From Muribaculaceae bacterium (GTDB lineage: Bacteria > Bacteroidota > Bacteroidia > Bacteroidales > Muribaculaceae): a DNA stretch of 64,000 nucleotides. Below the pieces are notes generated by a model that was not told the origin of the DNA, did not search any database, and saw nothing but the letters and a program-made list of their open reading frames with translations. The stretch lies in the NCBI GenBank assembly GCA_017478855.1, contig JAFVCX010000046.1, forward strand, positions 1 through 64,000, given 5' to 3'. Position 1 is the first letter of the stretch. Every line of letters starts with the position of its first letter. Shown here one piece after another: positions 29,527 through 38,009 of this stretch. The translations under genes and the position numbers were made by a program.

Positions 29527-31230
29527 ATGATAAAAATCCCTCACATCCGCACTTTGGAGCGTGCCGTGGCCACCGCGGTGCTGGTGACCCTCATGTGGGC
29601 TTGCGGCGTGGACAAGCAGCGAGTGTATGACGAGCTGTGGACGATGAGCCGCCAAAATTTGGCCGTGATGGACTCGGCCGTGACCGCTCCCTTGCTGCAC
29701 GAGATCGACTCGCTCGAGCGGCTGGGTGCCCGCGTGCCCGACACCGTGGCCATCAACGCGGCCCTGCAGGTGAGCGAAAAGCTCTTCTACACCGCCTGCG
29801 ACTATGGCCGCACCATCAACTACTCGCTCATGGCGAGCAAATTGCTCGGCCAAATCATTGAGCACGAAGAATACATGCGCTCCAACATCATCGGACTGAA
29901 TGCGTTTGCCTACGCGTCGTTCGATGCCATGGGGCTGAACGACCGCGCAGCGCAGAGCTATCTGCGCGAGCTCTCGGTGGCCAAGAGTCTGAATCTGAAA
30001 AAGAGCTTGGCCTTCATCTACAACAATTTAGGCTCAATCTATGTGAACATGGGCAACAGCAGCGAGGCCATAAGCGCGCTCGGCGAAGCCATCAAGCTCA
30101 ACATTGAGCTGGGCGACAGCAGTTCGCTCGTGTTTAACTACAACAATCTAGGGGCGGCCTATGTAATCGACAAGCAGTATGACAAGGCCATCGAATACAG
30201 CTTTTTATCGCAGCATTATGTGGAACCTTCCGATTCCCTGATGCACATGCTCATTGCCCGCAGCATCTCCAACCGATACACGAGCATGGGCGAGTATTCG
30301 CTGGCTTTGAGGCAGTTGCAGCCGGCTCTCGCCTTTTTTGAGCGCACCCATGCCACGCGCGAGCTGCCGTTCACCTATGAAAAATTGGCCTACCTGCAGT
30401 GGCAGCTGGGCGACTATGACACAGCCGCAGCCAGCTATGAGCGCGCGTTTGCCATGAGAAGCTATGCAAGCCCCACCCAGCGGCTCGACATCACCAAAGG
30501 CTATGCGGAGTTTTGCGACAGCATGGGCATGCGCGACCGCGAGGTGCAACTGCTCAAGTATGGCCAGCTGCTGAGCGACTCGTTGGGCACCAAGAGCGAT
30601 GGCGGACTGAACGCCTCGCTGTCGCACCTATACCAAGAAGAGGCCGATAAGAGCGACACGCAGGCCCGCCTCTACAAGCAATCGCGCACACGCATGCTGT
30701 GGTGGATTGGAACTTTGGCCACGGCGCTGGCACTGGCGCTGGGAGCGTGGGGCTGGGCGATGGTGAGAGCCCGCCGCAAGGCCAAAGACCGGCTCAAGGA
30801 GCAAGAGCAGCTGCGGCAGCAACTCATGACGAGCAGCATGGACGCTGAGCGCAACGCGGCCCTCCTCTCGGCCACGGCCAAAGAGCTGCAAGCCCTGCAA
30901 CGCACCTTGCGCACCGGCACACCCACCGAGGGACTTGCGCAGCTCAAAAAAATCACGGCCCAAGTGATGCAGGCCGACGAAGGCGACGACAACGATGCCC
31001 TCACCGTGGCCAACGCCGACTTCTACCGCCGCGTGCTGGCACGCTATCCCATGCTCACTCAGGGCGACCTGCGGTTGTGCGCCCTGTTGCGGCAAGGGCT
31101 TTCCACCAAAGAAATCTCGGCCATCACCTGCAAGGAGGTGCGCAGCGTGGAAACCGCACGCAACCGTCTGCGCAAAAAATGCGGCATTCCCGCCGGCGAG
31201 GATTTGTGCCGCCATTTCCTCTCCATCTAA
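29527..31230 (+). CDS. TPR-membrane-HTH transcriptional regulator
   Basis: This 567-residue regulator starts with a signal anchor ending LMWACG, possibly a lipobox. A periplasmic array of TPR repeats follows (YNNLGSIYVNMGNSSEAISALGEAIKL; YNNLGAAYVIDKQYDKAIEY) to about residue 370. A membrane helix (MLWWIGTLATALALALGAW) lies near 395, then a coiled coil and a C-terminal helix-turn-helix (LRLCALLRQGLSTKEISAITCKEVRSVETARNRLRKK) of LuxR-like type. Such one-component sensors are typical of Bacteroidetes. The longer frame to 29041 lies in the divergent gene. The next-door surface protein is the likely target. Confidence 0.85.
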   Translation: MIKIPHIRTLERAVATAVLVTLMWACGVDKQRVYDELWTMSRQNLAVMDSAVTAPLLHEIDSLERLGARVPDTVAINAALQVSEKLFYTACDYGRTINYSLMASKLLGQIIEHEEYMRSNIIGLNAFAYASFDAMGLNDRAAQSYLRELSVAKSLNLKKSLAFIYNNLGSIYVNMGNSSEAISALGEAIKLNIELGDSSSLVFNYNNLGAAYVIDKQYDKAIEYSFLSQHYVEPSDSLMHMLIARSISNRYTSMGEYSLALRQLQPALAFFERTHATRELPFTYEKLAYLQWQLGDYDTAAASYERAFAMRSYASPTQRLDITKGYAEFCDSMGMRDREVQLLKYGQLLSDSLGTKSDGGLNASLSHLYQEEADKSDTQARLYKQSRTRMLWWIGTLATALALALGAWGWAMVRARRKAKDRLKEQEQLRQQLMTSSMDAERNAALLSATAKELQALQRTLRTGTPTEGLAQLKKITAQVMQADEGDDNDALTVANADFYRRVLARYPMLTQGDLRLCALLRQGLSTKEISAITCKEVRSVETARNRLRKKCGIPAGEDLCRHFLSI

Positions 31231-31251
31231 CAGTTCTCACACCGGCAAGGC

Positions 31252-33129
31252 ATGGAAAAAGGCAAAGTCATATTGGCTCTGGAGCGGCAGCGGGAGCTGC
31301 TGCGACTCGAGTATGAGCACGAGCGCGAGGAGTTCAAACGGCTCGGACAAATCACGGGCATGGGGCGCAAAGTCAAGCGGGGCGACGCTTGGTGGCCGGT
31401 GGCCGTGGGACGCAGCTACTATAACTCGCTCAACCAGCTGGTGGTGGAAATCACGCGCGGAGCCGATGAGGAGGTGGAGCACAATTTTGAATATGGCCGG
31501 CAGGTGATGTTTTTCACCACCGTGGGTTTGGACGACTTGCGCTACCTCAACTTCACCGGCACCGTGAGCTATGCCGAAGAGCGGCGCATGGTAGTGATTG
31601 TGCCCGAAGGAGGTGCCGTGGCAGCCCTGCAAGATGCCGCCGGCCAAGTGGGCGTGCAGCCCTCGTTCGACGAAACCACACATCGGCTCATGATGGAAGC
31701 CCTTGAGCGTGTGATGCGGGCGCGGCCCGGCAGCCGGCTGGCCGAGCTGCGCGACCTGTTTTACGGCCAAGCCCGTCCTGAGCGGTTCACCTTCCAGCCC
31801 ATGCGTTTCCCGTGGCTCAACGCCACACAAGAGCAAGCCGTGAACGAAGTGCTTTGCGCCAAAGACGTGGCCGTGGTGCATGGCCCGCCCGGCACTGGGA
31901 AAACCACCACACTGGTCGAGGCCATCTACGAAACCCTGCGCCGCGAAACGCAGGTGCTCGTGTGCGCCCAAAGCAACACCGCCGTCGACTGGATCAGCGA
32001 GCGGCTCATGGAACGCGGAGTGGACGTGCTGCGCGTGGGCAATCCCACCCGCGTGACCGACCACATGCTCGCACAGACCTATGAGCGGCGATTTGAAGCC
32101 CACCCCGACTATCCCTCGCTGTGGGCCTTGCGCAAAGCGCTGCGTGAGGTGCGGGAGCATCGCCGCAACGCCGAGGCCTATCACCAAAAGGTGGAGCGCC
32201 TCAAAAGCCGCATCACCGAGCTGGAGGTGCGCATCCACTCCGCGCTCATGGCTCAGGCACGCGTGGTAGCCTGCACGCTGGCCGGCAGTGCCAGCCGCGT
32301 ACTCGACGGCATGAAATTTGGCACCCTTTTCATCGATGAGGCCGCGCAGGCACTCGAAGCCGCCTGCTGGATAGCCATGAGCCGCACCCACCGCGTGGTG
32401 CTGGCCGGCGACCATTGCCAGCTGCCGCCCACCGTGAAGAGCATCGAGGCCCTCAGGGGCGGGCTGGGCCACACCCTCATGGAGCGCATCGTGGCCACAC
32501 AGCCCCAAGTGGTCACCCTGCTGCAAGTGCAGTATCGCATGCACGATGCCATCGCCCAATTTTCCAGCCGCGAGTTCTATGACGGCCGGCTGCAAAGCGC
32601 TCCCCAAGTGGCGCACCGAGGCATCCTCGACTGGGACGTGCCCATCATGTGGGTCGATACCGGCGAGGTCGAGGGGAAAGAAGAGTTTGTGGGCGACAAC
32701 TACGGCCGCGTCAACCGCCCCGAAGCCCAGCTCACACTGGCCACACTCGAAGCCTATTTTGAGAAAGTGGGCCGCCAGCGCGTGATTGACGAGCGCATCG
32801 ATGTAGGCATCATCTCTCCTTATCGCGCGCAAGTGCAGCTGCTGCGGCGCATGGTGGCCCACAACGCCGCCCTCAAACCCTTGCGCGGACGCATCACAGT
32901 GAACACCGTGGACGGTTTTCAGGGCCAAGAGCGCGACATCATCATCCTGAGCATGGTGCGCAGCAACGCCGCCGGCGACATAGGCTTCCTGCGCGACCTG
33001 CGGCGCATGAATGTGGCCATCACACGCGCACGCATGAAACTCATCATCTTGGGCGACGCCGCCACGCTCACACGCCACCCCTTCTATCGCCGCCTGCACC
33101 ACTATGTGGGCGACCTCAACACCCCCTAA
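31252..33129 (+). CDS. Superfamily 1 DNA/RNA helicase (IGHMBP2/Upf1-like)
   Basis: This 625-residue cytoplasmic ATPase carries the full SF1 motif set: Walker A GPPGTGKTTT near 215, motif II FIDEAAQALEAA, QYRMHDAIAQF, VDGFQGQERDIIILSMVRSN and motif VI NVAITRARMKLIILG. A coiled-coil region (about 300-330) interrupts the RecA-like domain, as in IGHMBP2-type enzymes. The N-terminal 200 residues form the usual accessory beta domain. It would unwind nucleic acid in repair or RNA metabolism. It follows the TPR regulator by 21 bases and could be cotranscribed. Confidence 0.88.
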   Translation: MEKGKVILALERQRELLRLEYEHEREEFKRLGQITGMGRKVKRGDAWWPVAVGRSYYNSLNQLVVEITRGADEEVEHNFEYGRQVMFFTTVGLDDLRYLNFTGTVSYAEERRMVVIVPEGGAVAALQDAAGQVGVQPSFDETTHRLMMEALERVMRARPGSRLAELRDLFYGQARPERFTFQPMRFPWLNATQEQAVNEVLCAKDVAVVHGPPGTGKTTTLVEAIYETLRRETQVLVCAQSNTAVDWISERLMERGVDVLRVGNPTRVTDHMLAQTYERRFEAHPDYPSLWALRKALREVREHRRNAEAYHQKVERLKSRITELEVRIHSALMAQARVVACTLAGSASRVLDGMKFGTLFIDEAAQALEAACWIAMSRTHRVVLAGDHCQLPPTVKSIEALRGGLGHTLMERIVATQPQVVTLLQVQYRMHDAIAQFSSREFYDGRLQSAPQVAHRGILDWDVPIMWVDTGEVEGKEEFVGDNYGRVNRPEAQLTLATLEAYFEKVGRQRVIDERIDVGIISPYRAQVQLLRRMVAHNAALKPLRGRITVNTVDGFQGQERDIIILSMVRSNAAGDIGFLRDLRRMNVAITRARMKLIILGDAATLTRHPFYRRLHHYVGDLNTP

Positions 33130-33148
33130 CCATCTGTTGTGTTAAAAA

Positions 33149-33180
33149 ATATTTTAATATTTTGATATTTTGATACTTTA
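33149..33180. repeat. AT-rich octamer repeated four times
   Basis: ATATTTTA, ATATTTTG, ATATTTTG and ATACTTTA follow each other without gaps, 20 bases after the helicase gene and upstream of the promoter-like CATCTTTG at 33208-33215. It may be a bent-DNA or protein-binding element for the next gene. Confidence 0.6.
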
Positions 33181-33268
33181 ACACTTGAAAAATTCATATT
33201 ATTTGCGCATCTTTGCATGCGAAAAGGCATTCACAGCCACATGTTGAACTCTTAAAAACGATATGGAA

Positions 33269-34192
33269 ATGAAAAAGATGGCTTTGCGATATTCGGTTAT
33301 GCTGGCGGTGGTTTGGGGAGCGCAAATCCCTGCCGTAGCCCAAGAATATGAGTACGTTCCGCTGGTGCGCGAGGGTGTGAAGTGGGAATATTTCTACATT
33401 GACGAAAACAAATCCGTAGGTCAAGAACCGGGACTTGGATTGTTCACCCTCGAATTTCGGGGCGACACCCTCATTGGCGGCACGACCTACAAGAAGATGT
33501 ACATCAACTACGACGGCAAGGAATATTTGGCCGATTTCATGCGCGAAGAGAACAAACGCGTGTACTTCGTCAAGAACCAAGACTGCGAATTTGAGGACAT
33601 GCTGGCCCGGAGCCCCAAACCGACCTACTCAGAGTGGAGCGGCGACAATGAGGCGCTGGTCTTCGACTTCAACGACATGGCCAACATTTTCACGACCTCA
33701 TGGCCCGGCCTCACCATCACCGAGGAACTGGTGACGATAGGCGGCAAGCTACGCAAGAAATTCTTGTGGGGCCAAACGGGAATCTACACCATTGAGGGCA
33801 TTGGCCACGACAGCTCATGGTATGGACGGCTGCCCTACCACATGCTCAACAACACCTATTGCGCATGCAACTTCACCAGCAATTTGCACCGCACCATCGA
33901 TGCCAATGGCAACACGGAATATTCGCGCAACCCCGGCCTCTCGGCGGTGACCGGCATCGAAGCCCCCGCCGGGCACATGAAAGTGGCTGTGAATGATGGC
34001 GTTGTGAGCGTCACCCCTCCGCAGCATATGGAGGTCGCCGTGGTCGAGGTCATCGACATGACCGGGCGCGTGGTGTGCTCCAAGCCGGCCTATGGTAGCG
34101 AGCCCCTCGCCATAAGCGGCCTATCCGCCGGAATCTACATGGTGCAGTGCGGCAGCGGCCCGGAGCGCCAATCAAAGAAAATCAGCTTGTAG
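33269..34192 (+). CDS. Secreted protein of unknown function with type IX sorting tail
   Basis: This protein of about 307 residues has a signal peptide ending IPAVAQ. I chose ATG 33269 (MKKMAL), although 33263 is also in frame. The central region resembles extracellular beta-rich Bacteroidetes proteins (LVREGVKWEYFYIDENK; YKKMYINYDGKEYLADFMREENKRVYF) without a recognised enzyme domain. The last 85 residues form a Por-secretion tail (VAVVEVIDMTGRVVCS; SGLSAGIYMVQCGSG). It is a lone gene with its own promoter, probably a surface-attached or secreted structural protein. Confidence 0.7.
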   Translation: MKKMALRYSVMLAVVWGAQIPAVAQEYEYVPLVREGVKWEYFYIDENKSVGQEPGLGLFTLEFRGDTLIGGTTYKKMYINYDGKEYLADFMREENKRVYFVKNQDCEFEDMLARSPKPTYSEWSGDNEALVFDFNDMANIFTTSWPGLTITEELVTIGGKLRKKFLWGQTGIYTIEGIGHDSSWYGRLPYHMLNNTYCACNFTSNLHRTIDANGNTEYSRNPGLSAVTGIEAPAGHMKVAVNDGVVSVTPPQHMEVAVVEVIDMTGRVVCSKPAYGSEPLAISGLSAGIYMVQCGSGPERQSKKISL

Positions 34193-34295
34193 CAGCAGGT
34201 GTGCCCCCGCGGCCCGAAGTGCCACATTATTAAAAAAAGTTTATTTGAGGGAATTTCGGTTGGCCGATTCGAATCTTCTCTTTACATTTGCAGCG

Positions 34296-34928
34296 ATGAA
34301 ACGCATCATCGCCATATTCACCCTTCTGCTTGCCCTCGTGCCCACTGTGGCCCGCGCGCAAGATGCCATCGACGACATGGCCGTGCCCTCGCCCCTGCAA
34401 AAAGTGTTTGCCGGCTACTACCACTTCGTGGATGAGAACGGCGACACCCTCATGATGCTCGTCATGAATCCCATCATCAAGTATCCCCCCGAGCGGTTCC
34501 GCAACAAGAAGGAAGAAGAATTCTACTGGAAAACCGTGCGCGACGTCAAGCGCACCCTTCCCTACGCCAAGCTCATCAGCAGCACCTTGCTCGAAACCTA
34601 CGAATACATAGGCACCTACAAAACGCAGAAAGAAAAGCAGGCCTACCTCGAACGCTTCGAGAAAGAAATCTTCAGGCAATACAAGCCCACGATGAAAAAG
34701 ATGACCAAAAGTCAGGGCAAGATGCTCATCAAGCTCATCAACCGCGAAACCAACCAAAACAGCTACAGCATCGTCAAGGCTTTCTTGGGCACCTTCAAGG
34801 CCGGATTCTGGCAAACCTTCGGCAAGTTCTTCGGCGTGAGCCTCAAGCAGGGCTACCACCCCGACAAAAACAAAGAAGATGCTATGATAGAGCGCATCTG
34901 CGTGCGCATCGAGCAAGGCGACTTGTAA
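34296..34928 (+). CDS. DUF4294 family secreted protein
   Basis: This 210-residue protein has a signal peptide (about 1-22, ending ARAQ). The DUF4294 pattern follows: KYPPERFRNKKEEEFYWKTVRDVKRTLPYAK, then a helical RFEKEIFRQYKPTMKKMTKSQGKMLIKLINRETN. The family is nearly restricted to Bacteroidetes and has no known function. The ATG at 34296 starts only six bases after a TACATTTG box (34283-34290), so the mRNA may be nearly leaderless. The annotated frame start at 34245 lies upstream of that box. Confidence 0.82.
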   Translation: MKRIIAIFTLLLALVPTVARAQDAIDDMAVPSPLQKVFAGYYHFVDENGDTLMMLVMNPIIKYPPERFRNKKEEEFYWKTVRDVKRTLPYAKLISSTLLETYEYIGTYKTQKEKQAYLERFEKEIFRQYKPTMKKMTKSQGKMLIKLINRETNQNSYSIVKAFLGTFKAGFWQTFGKFFGVSLKQGYHPDKNKEDAMIERICVRIEQGDL

Positions 34929-34971
34929 ATCAATTGGTTAACCGATTTTTCGCACCTTATTTCCCTGCGAT

Positions 34972-35949
34972 TTATCCGCTTGTTTTTCCTTCGGACGCAT
35001 CGCGCTTGCGCCGATGCCAAATCTCAACGCTATTGATGGCGTTTTGCCACAAGATGTAGCAGCCTGGACCCACCGAGCAAAGCGGATTCAAATAGGTATA
35101 GGCAATCCACACGGCAAACGCCGTGTTTTTTTGTCCCAGCCCCTGACCGGCCTCCACCACACGCCCGAAGAAATGGCCCACATAACGCCCCAGCGCAAAC
35201 TGCACAAGGCACAGCACCAGCGAGATGGCCGCGATAATGAGCACAAAGCCCACCGTGGTGCCCGCATGCAGGATATATTTCACCGTGCTGCCCGTGACGA
35301 TGCTCAGCGAGAAACCCCACATGTAGAACGACAGGTCGGTCACGCTCATAATGGCCGCGTGCAGCCGCCGCATGTAGTGCTTCACCACATAGGCTGCGAG
35401 CATGTGCACCACCAGCACGAGGCACACCTTATATAGAATCGAGAAAAACGCGCTCCAAAAGCTGATGTCCACTCCCTTATCTATCATGGGAAACACCAGC
35501 GGCACCATCAGGGCCGTCACAAAGTTGCTGATGAACGTGTAAGTCGTCATCGTTTCCAAGTTGCCGCCCAGCTTGCCCGTCACCACAGCAGCGGCAGCCG
35601 CTCCGGGCGCGATGATGCACACCAAGATGCCCTCCATCAAAACGAGGTCGTTGCCCGTCATGCCCATGCCCATGATGAGCCACGCCACAAGGGCCACCAG
35701 CAGCACTTGCAGCACCGTGATGAGCCAGTGCCACGCCGCAGGGCGCATTTCATGAAACTCCACACGGCAAAACGTGGTGAAGAGAATCATGCCCATAAAA
35801 AACGGGAAAATGGCATCAAAGATGGGGTCGAAAAACCGCGCCGCGCCCTCAAGGGCGGGCACATAGGCAAAAATGAGATACAGCACCGTGCCCGTGACGA
35901 TGGCGCAGGGCAAGGTCCAGTTCTTCAAGAAAGTAAGCACCGTTTTCAT
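34972..35949 (-). CDS. Bile acid:sodium symporter (BASS) family-like transporter
   Basis: This 325-residue inner-membrane protein has about nine to ten hydrophobic segments and the BASS-type layout. A repeated half has GNDLVLMEGILVCIIAPGAAAAAVVTGKLGGN (residues with a Pro-rich crossing) and FISNFVTALMVPLVFPMID. The second half includes a QKNTAFAVWIAYTYLNPLCSVG segment. The ATG at 35949 (MKTVL) avoids 20 arginine-rich residues of the longer frame. BASS proteins import organic anions such as bile acids or pantoate with sodium. The substrate is not deducible. It lies 16 bases before serS. Confidence 0.65.
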   Translation of the reverse strand: MKTVLTFLKNWTLPCAIVTGTVLYLIFAYVPALEGAARFFDPIFDAIFPFFMGMILFTTFCRVEFHEMRPAAWHWLITVLQVLLVALVAWLIMGMGMTGNDLVLMEGILVCIIAPGAAAAAVVTGKLGGNLETMTTYTFISNFVTALMVPLVFPMIDKGVDISFWSAFFSILYKVCLVLVVHMLAAYVVKHYMRRLHAAIMSVTDLSFYMWGFSLSIVTGSTVKYILHAGTTVGFVLIIAAISLVLCLVQFALGRYVGHFFGRVVEAGQGLGQKNTAFAVWIAYTYLNPLCSVGPGCYILWQNAINSVEIWHRRKRDASEGKTSG

Positions 35950-36025
35950 CGAGCATTTTCCGCATCGTCGGGAGGGTGAGCGGCGGCTGGGCATTGCGCG
36001 CCTTTCCAACGTCCCTTTCCGGCGG

Positions 36026-37297
36026 TCAGTCTATCAGGTCGAAGCCCGTGTAGCGTTGCAGGGCGGCCGGCACCTTGATGCCCTCCAGAGTCTGGTTGTT
36101 TTCGAGCAAAGCGGCCATGATGCGCGGCAGGGCCAAAGCCGAGCCGTTCAGCGTGTGGCACAGGTGAGTCTTCTTGTCCTCGCCACGATAGCGGCATTTC
36201 AGGCGGTTGGCCTGATAGGTCTCAAAGTTGCTCACCGAACTCACCTCCAGCCAGCGTTCCTGCGCGGCGCTCCACACCTCAAAGTCGAAGGTGATGGCAC
36301 TCGTGAAGCTCATGTCGCCGCCACACAGGCGCAAGATGTGCCACGGCAATTCCAGCTTCTCAAGCAGCCCCTGCACGTGGTCTTTCATCTCCTCGAGCGC
36401 GGCATAGGAATTCTCAGGCTTCTCAATGCGCACGATTTCCACCTTGTCAAACTGGTGCAGGCGGTTCAGGCCGCGCACGTCCTTGCCATAGCTGCCGGCC
36501 TCGCGGCGAAAACAAGCCGAGTAGGCGCAGTTTTTCTTGGGCAGGTCGTCAGGGTTGAGAATCACGTCGCGATACATGTTGGTCACAGGCACCTCGGCGG
36601 TGGGTATCAGGTAGAAGTTATCCACTTGGCAATGATACATCTGGCCCTCCTTGTCGGGCAGCTGGCCCGTGCCATAGCCCGAAGCCTCATTCACCACATA
36701 GGGCGGCTGCACCTCGGTGTAACCGGCCTTGCTGGCCTCGTCAAGGAAAAATTGAATCAAGGCCCGCTGCAAGCGAGCGCCTTTGCCCACATACACTGGG
36801 AAGCCCGCGCCCGTAATCTTCACGCCGAGGTCAAAGTCAATCAGGTTGTATTTCTTGGCCAGCTCCCAGTGAGGCAGCGCGTCGGCCGGCAGCTCAGGCA
36901 TCGCGCCACCGGTGCGCTCCACCACATTGTCGGCGGCCGTGCGGCCGGCGGGCACACCCTCATAGGGCACGTTGGGTATCGTGAGCAAAATTTGCTCCAT
37001 CTCATCGGCAGCGGCCTTCATGCGGGCATCTATCTCGGCATTGGTGGCCTTCAGGTTGGCCACCTGTTGCTTCACCTCCTGCGCCTGCTCGCGCTCGCCC
37101 TGTTTCATCAGTGCGCCTATCTGCGCGGCCAGCTTGTTGAGCGAGGCGGCGTTATCGTCGCGCTCTTTTTGCGCCGCGCGGCGTTGTTTATCCAGTTCCA
37201 CCACGCGCATAATGGGCTCGCGGCCATCAAAGTTCTTCACAGCCAGCCGCGCAATCACATGCTCGGGGTTCTCGTTGATAAATTGAAGTGTAAGCAT
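36026..37297 (-). CDS. serS: Seryl-tRNA synthetase
   Basis: This 423-residue class II synthetase charges tRNA-Ser with serine. The N-terminal coiled-coil arm (residues 30-100, rich in Glu, Lys and Arg) binds the long variable arm of the tRNA. Motif 2 appears as FRREAGSYGKDVRGLNRLHQF and motif 3 as LNGSALALPRIMAALLENNQT. Length is normal and the start MLTLQF is standard for the family. The BASS-type transporter gene follows on the same strand. Confidence 0.96.
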   Translation of the reverse strand: MLTLQFINENPEHVIARLAVKNFDGREPIMRVVELDKQRRAAQKERDDNAASLNKLAAQIGALMKQGEREQAQEVKQQVANLKATNAEIDARMKAAADEMEQILLTIPNVPYEGVPAGRTAADNVVERTGGAMPELPADALPHWELAKKYNLIDFDLGVKITGAGFPVYVGKGARLQRALIQFFLDEASKAGYTEVQPPYVVNEASGYGTGQLPDKEGQMYHCQVDNFYLIPTAEVPVTNMYRDVILNPDDLPKKNCAYSACFRREAGSYGKDVRGLNRLHQFDKVEIVRIEKPENSYAALEEMKDHVQGLLEKLELPWHILRLCGGDMSFTSAITFDFEVWSAAQERWLEVSSVSNFETYQANRLKCRYRGEDKKTHLCHTLNGSALALPRIMAALLENNQTLEGIKVPAALQRYTGFDLID

Positions 37298-37622
37298 CGT
37301 TTTCTGTGTCTTTTATCGTTAAATCGCGGGTCGCTCGTGCCACCCAAACTGCAAAATTACACGTTTTCTTCCACACCGGCATCCATTTGTGGCCAAAAAA
37401 GCGAGCCCTCATCACACATTTTGGCCCTCAGGCGGCAAAATCGCCCCAAAAACCACATTTTCATTACCCCGAAAATAGGCCCTCTCTCTCAGCGTTTTAC
37501 GTTTTTCTTGGCTCAATCTTCCGTCCTGTTTTTCGCCCTTCGCTTCACCGCAATTTCATCACATTCAGTGAGTTATGCGGCCGTTCCCGCAGCGTGCGGC
37601 TCGGCCTGCCACACCCTGCAAG
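37298..37622. other. Intergenic region between serS and the capsid-like operon
   Basis: No supportable gene is visible; the open frames here are low-complexity or shadows. The right end holds inverted-repeat-rich sequence (GCGGCCGTTCCCGCAGCG), leading into the ACGGGGTTGCC promoter that starts at 37623. The left end holds the serS leader on the minus strand. Confidence 0.5.
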
Positions 37623-37660
37623 ACGGGGTTGCCCGCCCCAAGCCCCGTGTTTTAACTTTG
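37623..37660 (+). promoter_or_regulatory. Promoter with ACGGGGTTGCC element, capsid-like operon
   Basis: ACGGGGTTGCC starts at 37623 and TAACTTTG (37653-37660), with CACCGTC after it, lies exactly 30 bases from the element's first base. The first 11 bases, the spacing and TAA-TTTGCA-CGTC match the promoter before the gene at 15326. ACGGGG/CCCCGT inverted halves (37623-37628 and 37643-37648) occur only in this copy. Transcription would begin near 37667. Confidence 0.6.
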
Positions 37661-37728
37661 CACCGTCCTAATCATGATAGGGATTCACATCAAAACTTTT
37701 TTATTCACTTCTAAAAAATCTAACCGCA

Positions 37729-37956
37729 ATGGAAAAACACAACTCAACTCAGCAGCCCGGCGACCCGCTGGCAACGCTCACTCAAGAGCAGCGAGAATGC
37801 GTGGATTTGCTCGTGGCGCAGGCCGATGCCGATGGCTACCTGCGCGGCCGAAACGAAAAAATCGAAGCCTCACAGCCCTTTCAGCCGCCCGACGACGACA
37901 CGTTTCTCATTCCCCAGTATCCCACCGTGCGCGTCAAACGCTCTGTGTGGGACTGA
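37729..37956 (+). CDS. 75-residue acidic partner of the capsid-like gene
   Basis: This 75-residue soluble protein has a helix-prone N-terminal half (LTQEQRECVDLLVAQADADG) and an extended acidic-then-basic C-terminus (FQPPDDDTFLIPQYPTVRVK). I do not recognise it. It starts 53 bases before the capsid-like gene and shares its promoter. Positions for such a small gene in capsid operons include scaffold, cargo or decoration proteins, but nothing in the sequence proves any of these. Confidence 0.6.
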   Translation: MEKHNSTQQPGDPLATLTQEQRECVDLLVAQADADGYLRGRNEKIEASQPFQPPDDDTFLIPQYPTVRVKRSVWD

Positions 37957-38009
37957 AAAAAAACTATCAACCTTTCATCACTAACCCCTAAAACACAATT
38001 TTTCAACCT

